Shown here piece after piece: positions 46,127-55,131 of a DNA stretch of 64,000 nt. Location of the stretch: the NCBI RefSeq assembly GCF_014490785.1, contig NZ_CP051488.1, forward strand, positions 4,154,001-4,218,000, written 5' to 3'. Numbering within the stretch: position 1 is the stretch's first letter; the number at the start of each line of letters is the position of its first letter. The stretch is from Kosakonia sp. SMBL-WEM22 (GTDB lineage Bacteria; Pseudomonadota; Gammaproteobacteria; Enterobacterales; Enterobacteriaceae). The position numbers and the translations under genes were made by a program. The notes under the pieces are model-generated. The model was given only the letters and a program-made list of their open reading frames with translations. It was not told where the DNA came from and did no database searches.

Positions 46127-48262
46127 TTACTTCAACACATAACCGTAGAGGCGCTTGATACCATCGGCATCGGTTTCCGAGTAGACGCCCTGTAACTCCG
46201 GCGAAAAGCCGGGCAGCAGGTTAACCCCCTCCTCCAGCGCAAGAAAGTAGCGCTGCACTGCCCCGCCCCACACTTCACCCGGCACTACGCAGAGCACGCC
46301 CGGCGGATAGGGCAGCGCGCCCTCTGCCGCAATGCGCCCTTCCGCCTCGCTGATGCGCACCAGCTCGACGTTGCCGCGAATAAACTCGCTATTGGCGTCC
46401 TGCGGATTCATCGCCACCGCCGGGAAACTCTCTTTGCGGAACATTGCTTTTTGCAGATCTTTAACGTCAAAGCTGACGTAGAGATCGTGCATCTCCTGGC
46501 ACAGCTCGCGCAGGGTGTAATCGCGGTAGCGCACCGGGTATTTGTTAAAGATGGTCGGCAGCACGTCGGACAGTGGTGTGTCATCTTCGATATGCTGCTC
46601 AAACTGGGCGATCATCGCTACCAGCTGCGCCATCTTCTCCGCGCTTTCGGCAGGCGTCAGCAGGAAAAGGATCGAGTTGAGATCGCACTTCTCCGGCACA
46701 ATGCCGTTTTCACGCAGGTAGTGCGCCAAAATAGTGGCTGGAATACCGAAATCGGTGTATTCACCCGTCTCTGCATCAATGCCCGGTGTGGTCAGCAGCA
46801 GCTTGCAGGGATCGACAAAATATTGATCCTGGGCGTAGCCGGCAAAACCGTGCCACTTATCGCCCGGCTCAAAGCTGAAGAAGCGCCGTTTGCGGGCAAT
46901 AAGCTCAGTGGGGTGGTCCTGCCACGGGCGACCACCGATCACCGGCGGCACAAAGGGCTGGATCATTTTGCAGTTAGCGATGATCGCTTTGCGCGCCTCA
47001 ATGCCCAGCTCGACGCACTCTGCCCACAGCCTGCGCCCGCTCTCGCCTTGGTGAATTTTGGCGTTGATATCGAGCGCGGCAAATAGCGGGTAAAAGGGGC
47101 TGGTGGATGCGTGCAGCATAAAGGCGTTATTCAGGCGCTTGTGCGGGCAGAAGCGCGCCTGGCCGCGCAGGTGATTATCTTTTTTGTGGATCTGCGAAGT
47201 TTGCGAGAAGCCCGCCTGCTGTTTATGCACCGACTGGGTGACGAAGATCCCCGGATCGTTTTCATTCAGATCGAGCAGCAGCGGCGAGCAGTCGGCCATC
47301 ATCGGGATAAACTGCTCGTAACCGACCCACGCCGAATCAAAGAGGATGTAGTCGCACAGGTGGCCAATCTTGTCAATCACCTGGCGGGCGTTGTAGATCG
47401 TGCCGTCATAGGTGCCAAGCTGGATCACCGCCAGGCGGAACGGCCGCGGCTGTTTGGCCTTATCGGGCGCGACATCGCTGATTAAAGTGCGCAGGTAAGC
47501 TTCATCAAAACAGTGATCGTCAATGCCGCCGATAAAACCAAACGGGTTGCGCGCCGCTTCCAGATAAACCGGCGTCGCTCCAGCCTGAATCAGCGCGCCG
47601 TGGTGGTTGGATTTGTGGTTGTTGCGATCGAAAAGCACCAGATCGCCGCGCGTCAGCAGCGCATTGGTCACTACTTTATTGGCGGCTGAGGTGCCGTTCA
47701 GCACAAAGTAGGTTTTGTCGGCGTTAAACACTTTGGCGGCAAACTTCTGCGCGTGCTTGGCGGAGCCTTCGTGGATCAGCAAATCACCGAGCTTGACGTC
47801 GGCGTTGCACATATCGGCGCGAAAGACGTTCTCACCGAAAAAGTCGTAGAACTGACGGCCTGCCGGGTGCTTTTTGAAGAACGCGCCGTGCTGATGGCCG
47901 GGACAGGCGAAGGTGCTGTTCTTCATCTCAACATATTGGCGCAGCGTATCGAAGAAGGGCGGCAGCAGCGTCGCTTCATAATCACAGGCAGCGGCTTCCA
48001 GCTCCAGCCACTCCTGATCGCGCCCGCTCATCACCGCCGTCACGCCTTCGGGCGCGGTAACCGGTTCGCCAGAGAAGAGAAAGACCGGCAGATTAAAACC
48101 AGTGCGTTTGAGCAGCGCGAGAATGCCGCTGCGGCTCTCCGCTACCGTCATGACGACTGCCGCCACATCCGTGAAATCGGTACTCTCAAGAGAGATCACC
48201 TCGCGGTGGGTTGAGAGCGTGGAGAGCAGCTCGCGGCTGACGGCAATTTTCAGTGAGTTCAT
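46127..48262 (-). CDS. speC: SpeC, constitutive ornithine decarboxylase
   Basis: A 711-residue fold-type I PLP enzyme, the same length as E. coli SpeC, that forms putrescine from ornithine. A response-regulator-like wing domain is followed by the PLP domain with NGTSAANKVV, FDRNNHKSNHHGA, DSAWVGYEQF and the PLP lysine in TQSVHKQQAGFSQ (about residue 355), then a C-terminal domain. Start at 48262 (MNSLKIAVS) is preferred over an ATG two codons upstream. The 5' untranslated stretch is rich in hairpins. Confidence 0.96.
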   Translation of the reverse strand: MNSLKIAVSRELLSTLSTHREVISLESTDFTDVAAVVMTVAESRSGILALLKRTGFNLPVFLFSGEPVTAPEGVTAVMSGRDQEWLELEAAACDYEATLLPPFFDTLRQYVEMKNSTFACPGHQHGAFFKKHPAGRQFYDFFGENVFRADMCNADVKLGDLLIHEGSAKHAQKFAAKVFNADKTYFVLNGTSAANKVVTNALLTRGDLVLFDRNNHKSNHHGALIQAGATPVYLEAARNPFGFIGGIDDHCFDEAYLRTLISDVAPDKAKQPRPFRLAVIQLGTYDGTIYNARQVIDKIGHLCDYILFDSAWVGYEQFIPMMADCSPLLLDLNENDPGIFVTQSVHKQQAGFSQTSQIHKKDNHLRGQARFCPHKRLNNAFMLHASTSPFYPLFAALDINAKIHQGESGRRLWAECVELGIEARKAIIANCKMIQPFVPPVIGGRPWQDHPTELIARKRRFFSFEPGDKWHGFAGYAQDQYFVDPCKLLLTTPGIDAETGEYTDFGIPATILAHYLRENGIVPEKCDLNSILFLLTPAESAEKMAQLVAMIAQFEQHIEDDTPLSDVLPTIFNKYPVRYRDYTLRELCQEMHDLYVSFDVKDLQKAMFRKESFPAVAMNPQDANSEFIRGNVELVRISEAEGRIAAEGALPYPPGVLCVVPGEVWGGAVQRYFLALEEGVNLLPGFSPELQGVYSETDADGIKRLYGYVLK

Positions 48263-48302
48263 AAGCACGAATACCCGTTTCAGGGGAGTAAGAAGCCCCG
48301 GA

Positions 48303-48429
48303 CGAAGCGGTGGCTTCGCCCAACGAAAATGTCTGGCTGGGATCAGCTCCGGACGCCAGACATCAGTAAAAGCAGAAAACCGCTGATCTTACTGTTGTCC
48401 TGCGGTGAGCGTGCGCTACCCTCACCGCA
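48303..48429 (-). promoter_or_regulatory. Structured speC leader with three hairpins
   Basis: Upstream of speC three perfect inverted repeats follow each other: CGAAGC-GGTG-GCTTCG at 48303-48318, ATGTCTGGC/GCCAGACAT at 48329-48337 and 48355-48363, and TGCGGTGAG/CTCACCGCA at 48401-48409 and 48421-48429. They could form a structured 5' leader of the speC mRNA, although one may be promoter-associated. The gap 48263-48661 holds this leader and the speC and yqgA promoters; no gene seen. Confidence 0.45.
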
Positions 48430-48661
48430 TGGTGAGAAAGAGTGACGATAAGCGGGGGCGAGTGGCCTGGGCACGGGCGTGAAACGCAGTGTCAGCGGCT
48501 GAAATGTACAGCATCAGGCGGCCCCGTCAGATGGATGAAAATTCGCGCAATCATGTCATTTTTAACCCGCAGGCGCAACCTGGGGGGGCACTTCGCTGCG
48601 CATAAAAATGCTAAGGTATGCGCCCTCTTATTCATTTTTATGGCACTTCGGGAGAGTGGAC

Positions 48662-49381
48662 GTGCTGACAGGTCCTTTTATTAACGCGGCTGCCGTGCTG
48701 ATTGGCGGCACGCTCGGTGCGCTGATGGGCCACCGTTTACCGGAGCGCGTGCGCTCATCAATGCCCTCCATTTTTGGTCTTGCCTCGCTTGGCATCGGCA
48801 TTTTACTGGTGGTCAAATGCGTCAACCTGCCGGTGATGGTGCTGGCGACGCTGCTCGGCACCCTTATTGGCGAGCTCTGTTATGTTGAACGCGGCATCGG
48901 CGGTGGCGTTAACGCCTTGCGCAAATTGGCACAGAAGCGCAACGCGGTGGAGACAGCCTCCAGCGCCCATGAGTCCTTTATTCAGAGCCTGGTGGCGATC
49001 ATTATTCTCTTCTGCGCCAGCGGTACCGGGATTTTCGGTGCGATGCGCGAAGGGATGACCGGCGATCCCAGCATTCTGATTGCCAAAGCGTTTCTCGATT
49101 TCTTTACCGCGCTGATCTTTGCCACCACCCTCGGTTTCGCCGTGGCGATCATCTCGGTTCCGATGTTAGTCATTCAACTGACGCTCGCCACCTGCGCGAC
49201 GCTTATTCTGCCGCTAACCACACCGGCGATGATGGGCGATTTTACCGCCGTCGGCGGGATCCTGCTGCTGGCGACCGGGCTGCGTATCTGCGGGATAAAG
49301 ATGTTTGCCGTGGCCAATATGCTACCGGCGCTGGTGCTGGCGATGCCCATTTCCGCCCTCTGGACCGCCTTTTTTGCCTGA
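48662..49381 (+). CDS. yqgA: YqgA, DUF554 membrane protein
   Basis: A 239-residue inner-membrane protein with seven hydrophobic segments of the DUF554 family, starting at GTG 48662 (VLTGPFINAAAVLIGG) six bases after GGGAGA. Conserved stretches are SIFGLASLGIGILLVVKC, FCASGTGIFGAM and GLRICGIKMF. Proposed transporter; substrate not known. It precedes tRNA-Phe as in E. coli. Confidence 0.92.
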   Translation: MLTGPFINAAAVLIGGTLGALMGHRLPERVRSSMPSIFGLASLGIGILLVVKCVNLPVMVLATLLGTLIGELCYVERGIGGGVNALRKLAQKRNAVETASSAHESFIQSLVAIIILFCASGTGIFGAMREGMTGDPSILIAKAFLDFFTALIFATTLGFAVAIISVPMLVIQLTLATCATLILPLTTPAMMGDFTAVGGILLLATGLRICGIKMFAVANMLPALVLAMPISALWTAFFA

Positions 49382-49486
49382 GTGCGTGTGCAATACGCAG
49401 AAAATGGTGATAGATTGTGCACTCTGTGACGAAATGAAGAAATTTCGTTGACGGGACGCAGTGAATCAGGTTTAATGCGCCCCGTT

Positions 49487-49562
49487 GCCCGGATAGCTCA
49501 GTCGGTAGAGCAGGGGATTGAAAATCCCCGTGTCCTTGGTTCGATTCCGAGTCCGGGCACCA
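49487..49562 (+). tRNA. pheV: tRNA-Phe (GAA anticodon), pheV locus
   Basis: A 76-base cloverleaf from GCCCGGATAGCTCAGTCGG to the encoded CCA. The anticodon stem-loop GGGGATTGAAAATCCCC places the anticodon GAA; the T-loop is GGTTCGATTCC. The 3' half is the attachment site for the island that follows. It lies directly after yqgA, as pheV does in E. coli. Confidence 0.98.
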
Positions 49563-49719
49563 CTTTTCTTTTTTATGCTTCCTTATGAATCTCTATATTG
49601 TTGTGATTCAGTAAGTTAGGGTAAAAACTCTTTCGGATACGTTTTGATTTATCCCCCGGTATCCGGAAAAAATGGGGTCAGATTGCGGGTCATTCAGTTC
49701 GACGAACGGAGTGGCCCTT

Positions 49720-50525
49720 ATGTTAACTGATTCCCGCATCCGCTCAGCGAAACCTCGCGAAAAATCCTATAAAATTTCTGATGCACTTGGCCTGTACCTG
49801 CTGGTTTCATCCAGCGGCGCTAAGTTATAGTATTTACGCTATCGTTTTGAGAGCAAAGAAAACCGTCTGGCCTTTGGCCCCTGGCCTCAGACCTCACTGG
49901 CAGAAGCCCGTGAAAAACGCGATGCTGCACGCAAACTGCTCTCTTCAGGCGCATCCCTTTCCCTCCCGCGAGAATCAGAAAAACGCACTGTAGAAGATAA
50001 GCGCACCTTTAGGCATATCGCTACTGCATGGCACACCAGCAGCCTGAAACTCTGGTCGGACACTCATGCAGATAAAATTCTCTCCTGCCTGAATCGCTAT
50101 ATCTTTTCTGATGATATCGCCGCAATGGATGTTGCGAAGATAGAAACCCGGCATCTGGCGCAGCTTGTGCAGTCTATTGATAGCAAGGGTGTTCATGATG
50201 GTGCCGGGCGCGTGCGTCAGTATCTGACGAAAATCATGCGCTACGCGGTGCAGCAAGGCTTTATCAAATATAATCCCGCCCTCGACCTTAAAGGCGTCGT
50301 GACACCTGTTCGCATACAACACCTTCCCGCTTGCCACTACAGCGCCTTCCTGCGTTACTGGAGAACATCCAGCATTACAAGGGGCATCAACTGACCCGGC
50401 TGGCGCTGGAACTGAATCTGCACGTTTTCCTGCGCTCCAGTGAATTACGGCTCGCCCGCTGGGATAGTTTAATCTCAAGGCGCATATCTGGATGGTGCCG
50501 GCTCTTACGGTGCGTGGATTCCCTT
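49720..50525 (+). pseudogene. Degraded P4-type tyrosine integrase
   Basis: The start MLTDSRIRSAKPREKSYKIS and following YLRYRFESKENRLAFGPWP match the N-terminal arm of P4-family integrases that use tRNA genes. Three lesions: an in-frame TAG at 49828-49830 where the family has tryptophan (KYWYLRYR), a frameshift near 50330 after GVVTPVR, and another near 50470, after which the frame continues as AHIWMVPAL and TVRGFP until about 50523 and is then cut. The catalytic C-terminal third is missing, so the element cannot excise by itself. Confidence 0.9.
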
Positions 50526-50627
50526 TATATTCTTTTACACTCAGCGAATTTAATATCTCTCTTAATTTTTTATATATTCACCACCATTGTCAGAAATCAT
50601 AGAGGTAAAATATTCTCTATTATTCAT
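50525..50627 (-). pseudogene. Truncated immunity gene of the first Rhs tip
   Basis: An ATG at 50627, preceded by an excellent GAGGAGG ribosome site 7 bases away, opens MNNREYFTSMISDNGGEYIKN, then stops at 50562. A one-base shift continues LREILNSLSVKEYKGN up to the junction with the integrase remnant near 50525. It begins 13 bases after the preceding toxin stop, the normal place of an immunity gene. Only its first third remains. Confidence 0.55.
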
Positions 50628-50639
50628 CGTTTGTCCTCC

Positions 50640-51050
50640 TCATAGTTTAGTAACTGTAACTCCAGTGTGTTTCCCTAACTGAAGCATTTCAAATCCCCCC
50701 AATTATTAGCTTGCGCCCCCTCAAAACCCGGTTGTTTCAGGCGGTGGTGCTCCTGTTGATACACTTAGGAAAACACCATCAGGGCCATCTTTGTTTGCAT
50801 TTTCTATTTCCGGGTGTTTTGCACTGACTCCCCGGTAAAGCTTATCCTCTTTCCCACAATTTGATAGACCCAACGGATCACTCCATATAAGCGGGTTCGG
50901 CGCGTACAGGTACAGGTTTCAATCACCGTTCAACCTCATCGGATCCTGGACAGTGAACCGTCCGGTCGGCGGGTCGTAGTAGCGGAACTGTAACGCAGCC
51001 CGGTTTCACCGTCGGCGTACTGCTCGACGTCGTTTTTCGATTAAACCTTC
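50640..51050 (-). pseudogene. Rhs core end with unknown C-terminal toxin tip
   Basis: On the minus strand the end of an Rhs core (YADGETGLRY, then YLYAPNPLIWSDPLGLSN) leads into a tip starting GKEDKLYRGVSAKHPEIENA. Lesions: a frameshift inside the core near YYDP, a TGA in NLYLYAPNP's upstream turn (after RLNGD), and an extra T at about 50724 that causes the stop at 50721-50723; correcting it reads on as EGAQANNWGGFEMLQLGKH to a stop at 50640. The tip family is not recognised; LYRGVS could suggest an ADP-ribosyltransferase-like fold, but that is a guess. Confidence 0.7.
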
Positions 51051-51167
51051 CTATTCAGCCCATCGGAAAAAAGCTGCTTAATGAGTAATATTCCAGTAAA
51101 TTGTCCCTTCATGATCCAACACTGGTTTTAGCATGTTCTAAAGGGGCCTATACTGTAATCTTTGTTT

Positions 51168-51431
51168 TCATTCTAATGATCTTTTAAATTTTTCAAAAAA
51201 GACAGCAAAATCTTTTATACCATCCACTTTATGCCTTTCATTTAATATATATTTACCCGTATTAATATCCATTACCTCAAGCATACAACTATTGTCATCC
51301 CAAAAAATAAATCTTGCTAAAACTTTTTCATTATCATAATCAATAACCACACTTGTGGTTAGCTCATTATTAATGACATTTATATTATAGGATGAGTTTT
51401 TTTTCATCCAGTCGATTACTTCTGAGAGCAT
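51168..51431 (-). CDS. Probable immunity protein to the TreTu-like Rhs tip
   Basis: An intact 87-residue acidic small protein (MLSEVIDWMKKNSSYNINVI at the start, FAVFFEKFKRSLE at the end). It starts 16 bases inside the preceding toxin gene, the coupled arrangement typical of toxin-immunity pairs. AT content is markedly higher than in the core genes. I do not recognise a named Pfam family; the call is by context. Confidence 0.65.
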   Translation of the reverse strand: MLSEVIDWMKKNSSYNINVINNELTTSVVIDYDNEKVLARFIFWDDNSCMLEVMDINTGKYILNERHKVDGIKDFAVFFEKFKRSLE

Positions 51432-52445
51432 GCTTTTATTCCCGCCTCGGCTTTATGTGCTTTAATAGATATATTAGCGGCCTTTGGCATTTCAGGTACT
51501 GGTTTTCCTTTGTGCCTTGCCAAACACCCTTCTAAAGAATCAGGCCCAATAATTTTCGCCCAACCTTCATTAGTTTTGATTAACGACTCCTCGGGGACAT
51601 CAAATTCTACATACATGGTTACTGGTTTTGCCTGCTTTCCGAAAGCTTCAATATCCGCTGGTGATGCTACATGGGTTGTACCTGTTGAGCTTTGGACAAC
51701 TGTACCTGTTTTTATCATCTGGTCATATTCTGACTCGCCCATCCATCGGCCGACAGTAGTATTGGCTAAACCCCACGGGTCAATCCACCCCGGCGGGTTC
51801 GGCGCATACTGGTACAGGCTCCAGCCACCGTTTAACCCTATCGGGCCCTGGAGTCTGCGGGTCGTAGTGGCGGAACAGATTGTAGTGCGGGCCAGTTTCG
51901 CCGTCGGTGTACTGCCCCGCATAGCGCAGCGGCTGGTGCGCCAGGGCTGTGTTCTGTGCCAGCCGCGCGAAGCCGTCCGTCTGGTAGCGGACCTCACCGA
52001 AGCTGCCGTACTGCCCGCTCCAGCGGATGCTGCCTTCTTCGTCGGGGACTTCCAGCGGTGCGCCGTTCAGGTCGGTGCTGAACCAGTAAATCTCCCCGTC
52101 CGTGTCGTCCCGCAGATGGTCAACCGCGCCAGCGGGCTCCAGGCCTCGTTGGGGTCACAGATATACGTGCTACACTGCCCGTCCTGGTGCTGTTCCTGCA
52201 ACAGGCGGTAACCCTGCCACAGGAAGCGGGTTTCCGTTGTGCCGTGGGCGTCATACAGGTAATACGCCTCAAAGTGTCCCTGCGGCCCGGTTCCGCGGGC
52301 GGTCAGCAGGCGGTTTTCGGCGTCATAGGTGTAGTGCTGCTCATACAGCCCGCTGCGCCGGCGGGTCAGGTTGCCCCACGCCGTCGTAGTGCATAAACAG
52401 GTTCTGCCAGTGCTGCAGGCGGTTGTCGGTCACCGGGTCGTCGTT
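51416..52445 (-). pseudogene. Rhs core remnant with TreTu-like (ADP-ribosyltransferase) toxin tip
   Basis: The C-terminal 120 residues after the Rhs junction DPWGLANTT are open: GRWMGESEYDQMIKTGTVVQ, STGTTHVASPADIEAF, MYVEFDVPEES and AKIIGPDSLEGCLARHKGKP. I recall this pattern from the TreTu-type Rhs/T6SS toxin family (ADP-ribosylation of EF-Tu); this is memory-based, not a search. The upstream Rhs core (to about 52440) is broken by frameshifts, and part of the RFTVQDP motif is deleted, so no full-length Rhs protein can be made. Confidence 0.75.
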
Positions 52446-52658
52446 CGCGGGCAGGTTAGCGCTCGGCCTCATCGGGTTTGACGACAGCTCGCCGAACAGT
52501 TGCTTCTGCGGCTGCTCCGGACCGTCAAGATAAATCACGGATACCGAGGCATCGATGTTGGTCGGGGAATGGTGAGAATCGGTATAGAGTACCGTGCCGG
52601 CAAGCATCGATGCCGGCATCAGCAGAGGGGACAACGTCAGCAACGTGCTGATTTTCAT
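52445..52658 (-). pseudogene. 5' fragment of an ICE gene (TIGR03757-like) fused to Rhs
   Basis: The frame starting at 52658 encodes a signal peptide (MKISTLLTLSPLLMPASMLA) and GTVLYTDSHHSPTN...VIYLDGPEQPQKQLFGEL, which fits the TIGR03757 family of integrating conjugative element proteins. After about 70 residues it switches into Rhs core (VTDNRLQHWQNLFMHYD). The junction near 52445-52470 makes a chimeric reading frame of 105 residues from this start. Confidence 0.65.
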
Positions 52659-52766
52659 AGCGAGCACTTCTGCATGGATAGAATCCACACAGGGTGTTAC
52701 GACATGGTCAGAAAGGCAGCAAAGAAGTCTTTATTGAATTATAAAAATTTATGCAGCCCCTCAACC

Positions 52767-53324
52767 TCAGGTTGTGGGGATCTCGACAGAGAAATCGAAG
52801 CCAAGCAATCCAGCCTCTTCCACTCTGCGTTTGAATGCATCCGTCACAAAGACACGGCTGATATCCTCTTCAATAGAAAATAGGTACTCATCCGTGATGT
52901 TATCCACCTTAAGCACCGGCTTTCTAATCAGAAACCTGCCCTCAGCCTCACGGAACAATGCGTTTTCCCGATCAAAACACCCCGAAAGGACATTCGTAGG
53001 ATGGTACCCCAAAAAGGTCTTTCTTTTACTGGCAGTTAAAACCGGTAAAACTTCGCCCCGAGGAAGTAGAATATTACTCAAAACGTCTAACGCATTCTCA
53101 CTTAGAACAAAAAGGGGGGATAAAGCGCTACTGAAGTCAAACTGGTAGTTCCGCTTACCCGTATCATTGCTACGTAGCTCTAACCTGATAGGTGTGTAAT
53201 TACTCAACGGCTTCCAGTTAGCACTTCGAACTCGCCCCATGATACTTTCCTCCCCCTCAGGATAATCCTGAATAAAGGAGCAAAAGTTAGTCACGTCAGA
53301 TCCTAGTAAATATATTTTTTTCAT
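52767..53324 (-). CDS. Imm11-like (DUF1629) immunity protein of the AHH nuclease tip
   Basis: An intact 185-residue protein. IQDYPEGEESIMGRVRSANW near the start, and the LSPLFVLSENALDVLSNILLP stretch resemble the DUF1629/Imm11 immunity family that often follows AHH toxins. Its ATG overlaps the toxin stop by four bases (ATGA). Base composition is AT-rich against the flanking Rhs core. Family assignment is from memory. Confidence 0.7.
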   Translation of the reverse strand: MKKIYLLGSDVTNFCSFIQDYPEGEESIMGRVRSANWKPLSNYTPIRLELRSNDTGKRNYQFDFSSALSPLFVLSENALDVLSNILLPRGEVLPVLTASKRKTFLGYHPTNVLSGCFDRENALFREAEGRFLIRKPVLKVDNITDEYLFSIEEDISRVFVTDAFKRRVEEAGLLGFDFSVEIPTT

Positions 53325-54615
53325 AACAACACTGACCAGCTGGCATTTCTATCCGCTGAAAGTAACGTTTCTCGCATTAGCTGCAGTTCATCCAGGACAC
53401 CTTGCTTACTACCAAAGTCATGTGCATCTAAGATACGCTGATTCACTGCGTCCAAATACTCATCCGGATGCTTACCATTATGCAAGATCCCAGGCAAACC
53501 GTCCGTATTGTTCCGATTTGGTAGGAACACGCCATTTTCTGCACCATCGATATCAATGTCGTGCCGTTTCAATATGTCTCAGGCAGGTCTTACTGCCTTA
53601 GCAGTTTCCGGAACGATATGGTGCGCAGCTGAATTGGCAGGACGCGGCGTACCCGCTTTTTCCATACTCTTGGCCAGAGCAGAGCTGGTCAAACCTAACG
53701 GATCGACCCATCCATATGGGTTCGGCGCATACTGATACAGGTTCAGCCCGCCGCGTAGTCCTACCGGATCCTGCGTGGTAAAGCGCCCCACCTCCGGCTC
53801 ATAGTAGCGGAACAGATTATAATGCAGCCCGCTTTCGCTATCCTGGAACTGGCCTGCATAACGCAGCGGCTGGTCAATAAGGGCGCCCTTACGCCGTTCG
53901 GCGCCGGCGACAGTCTGCTCGAGGGCCGCCAGCGGCGTCCACCGGCTTGCCGGATCATAGCTCCAGGTGCGGCGCGTACCGTTGTCCCGCTGCTCCTGCA
54001 GCAATCGGTAGCCCTCCCACACGAAGCGCGTGGGTTGCCAGCCTTGTGGTAGCGCAGCTGCACGCTGTCCGGCTCGATACCCAGTTCGCTGCCGGCAGCG
54101 GTCGGCGTGCGCGTCAGGCGCTTCATGCGCACGGCCGTATCATAGTGGTAATGCCACTCGGCGCTGTCGTTGGCGCGCCAGACCAACTGGCCGGCGTCGT
54201 CATAACGGAACTGATGCAGACGCGGGGACAGCTGTGGTGCCACGTCCGGCGACGCGACTTCCCGGTATTCGGTAAGTTGCCCGTCAAGCCCATAACGATA
54301 TAAACGGTCAATACTGTCCGGCCGCCGTTCAATCATCAGCCGGCCAACCGCATCGTGGCTGAATTGGTAATCAGCACCGTTGCCATTTTCCAGTCTCGTC
54401 AGCCAGCCTCGGCAGTTATAGTGATGACGGCGCGTACGCTGGATGCGGTCGGTGATGCTGACCAGCTGGCCCAGCAGGTTGTACTGCCAGCGCGTCTCAC
54501 TGCCGAGCGGGTCATGGTGTACGGCCAGCTGCCCCTGCGCATTCCAGGCAAACCGCTCTTCGCTGCCGTCGGGATGCAACAAGGTCTGCAGTTGGCCAGC
54601 AGGATAAACGGCAGT
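53321..54615 (-). pseudogene. Rhs core remnant with AHH-nuclease tip, broken by one stop codon
   Basis: Rhs YD-repeat core from about 54615 (LHPDGSEERFAWNAQGQL, YNLLGQLVSITDRIQR) has an internal deletion and frameshift at about 54030, then continues as LRYAGQFQDSESGLHYNLFRYYEPEVGRF (split reading) to DPLGLTSS. The tip contains the AHH motif NSAAHHIVPETAKAVRPA followed by TGA at 53579-53581, where CGA (Arg) is expected. After it the frame is open again as DILKRHDIDIDGAENGVFLP to the stop at 53321. So the nuclease would be restored by a single base in the tip, but the core is also damaged. Confidence 0.85.
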
Positions 54616-54624
54616 GACAGGAGC

Positions 54625-54735
54625 CCCCCGCGCCGGCAAGGGCTGCCAGCCCCATCTCATGGGTGGTAACCCCGCGAAACACCACGGGCTCACTGTTGAG
54701 ACGGTCAAGGAGAAAACGGATGGTCTGCTTCGTCG
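54625..54735 (-). pseudogene. Fragment of an ICE gene (TIGR03750-like)
   Basis: The minus strand encodes QTIRFLLDRLNSEPVVFRG and VTTHEMGLAALAG, the N-terminus of the TIGR03750 conjugative-element protein family, directly after the TIGR03745-like gene, as in PFGI-1/SPI-7-class elements. It breaks off at the junction with the Rhs core near 54615-54625. Confidence 0.65.
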
Positions 54736-54742
54736 TGGACTC

Positions 54743-55048
54743 CTACAGCAGAATGTCGGCAGACTTGCCGATCAGCCAGATAACGGTAACCAGCAGCACC
54801 ACACCCACCACGATAATGGAGCCAAATTTGGTCCAGGTCGCCCGCTCGTTACGGAGTTCGGTAAACGTGTGTAGGGCAGCAATGGCGTCGTTGATAAAGG
54901 CAACGGCGGCCACGACCAGCCCGCCGATGACAAGACCATCCTGTATGTAACCTTTGATTTGTCCGGCCAGGCCGCTTCCGCCGCCCGAGCTTGGGGGTTC
55001 CACCTGAGGTAAATCAGCAAAGGCCGGTTTGCAGGTGAGCCAGCCCAT
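54743..55048 (-). CDS. ICE membrane protein (TIGR03745-like)
   Basis: A 101-residue protein with a probable N-terminal export signal (MGWLTCKPAFA, shorter than expected), a glycine/proline segment PPSSGGGSGLAG, and two transmembrane helices (DGLVIGGLVVAAVAFI and IIVVGVVLLVTVIWLIG). It fits the TIGR03745 family of integrating conjugative elements of the PFGI-1/SPI-7 class. The frame looks intact, but the rest of the conjugation module is gone, so it is a relic. Confidence 0.7.
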   Translation of the reverse strand: MGWLTCKPAFADLPQVEPPSSGGGSGLAGQIKGYIQDGLVIGGLVVAAVAFINDAIAALHTFTELRNERATWTKFGSIIVVGVVLLVTVIWLIGKSADILL

Positions 55049-55131
55049 AATAGCCAGCGTACCGGCGCGGGTCAGCGATAAACCCTAAACAGGATTTTGA
55101 AAATTAAGCGATAATGCGGCTCGGGTCGGAT

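Noticed and set aside
48442..48684. 80-residue frame before yqgA
   Set aside because: Overlaps the yqgA start, no ribosome site, unrelated to any family I know.
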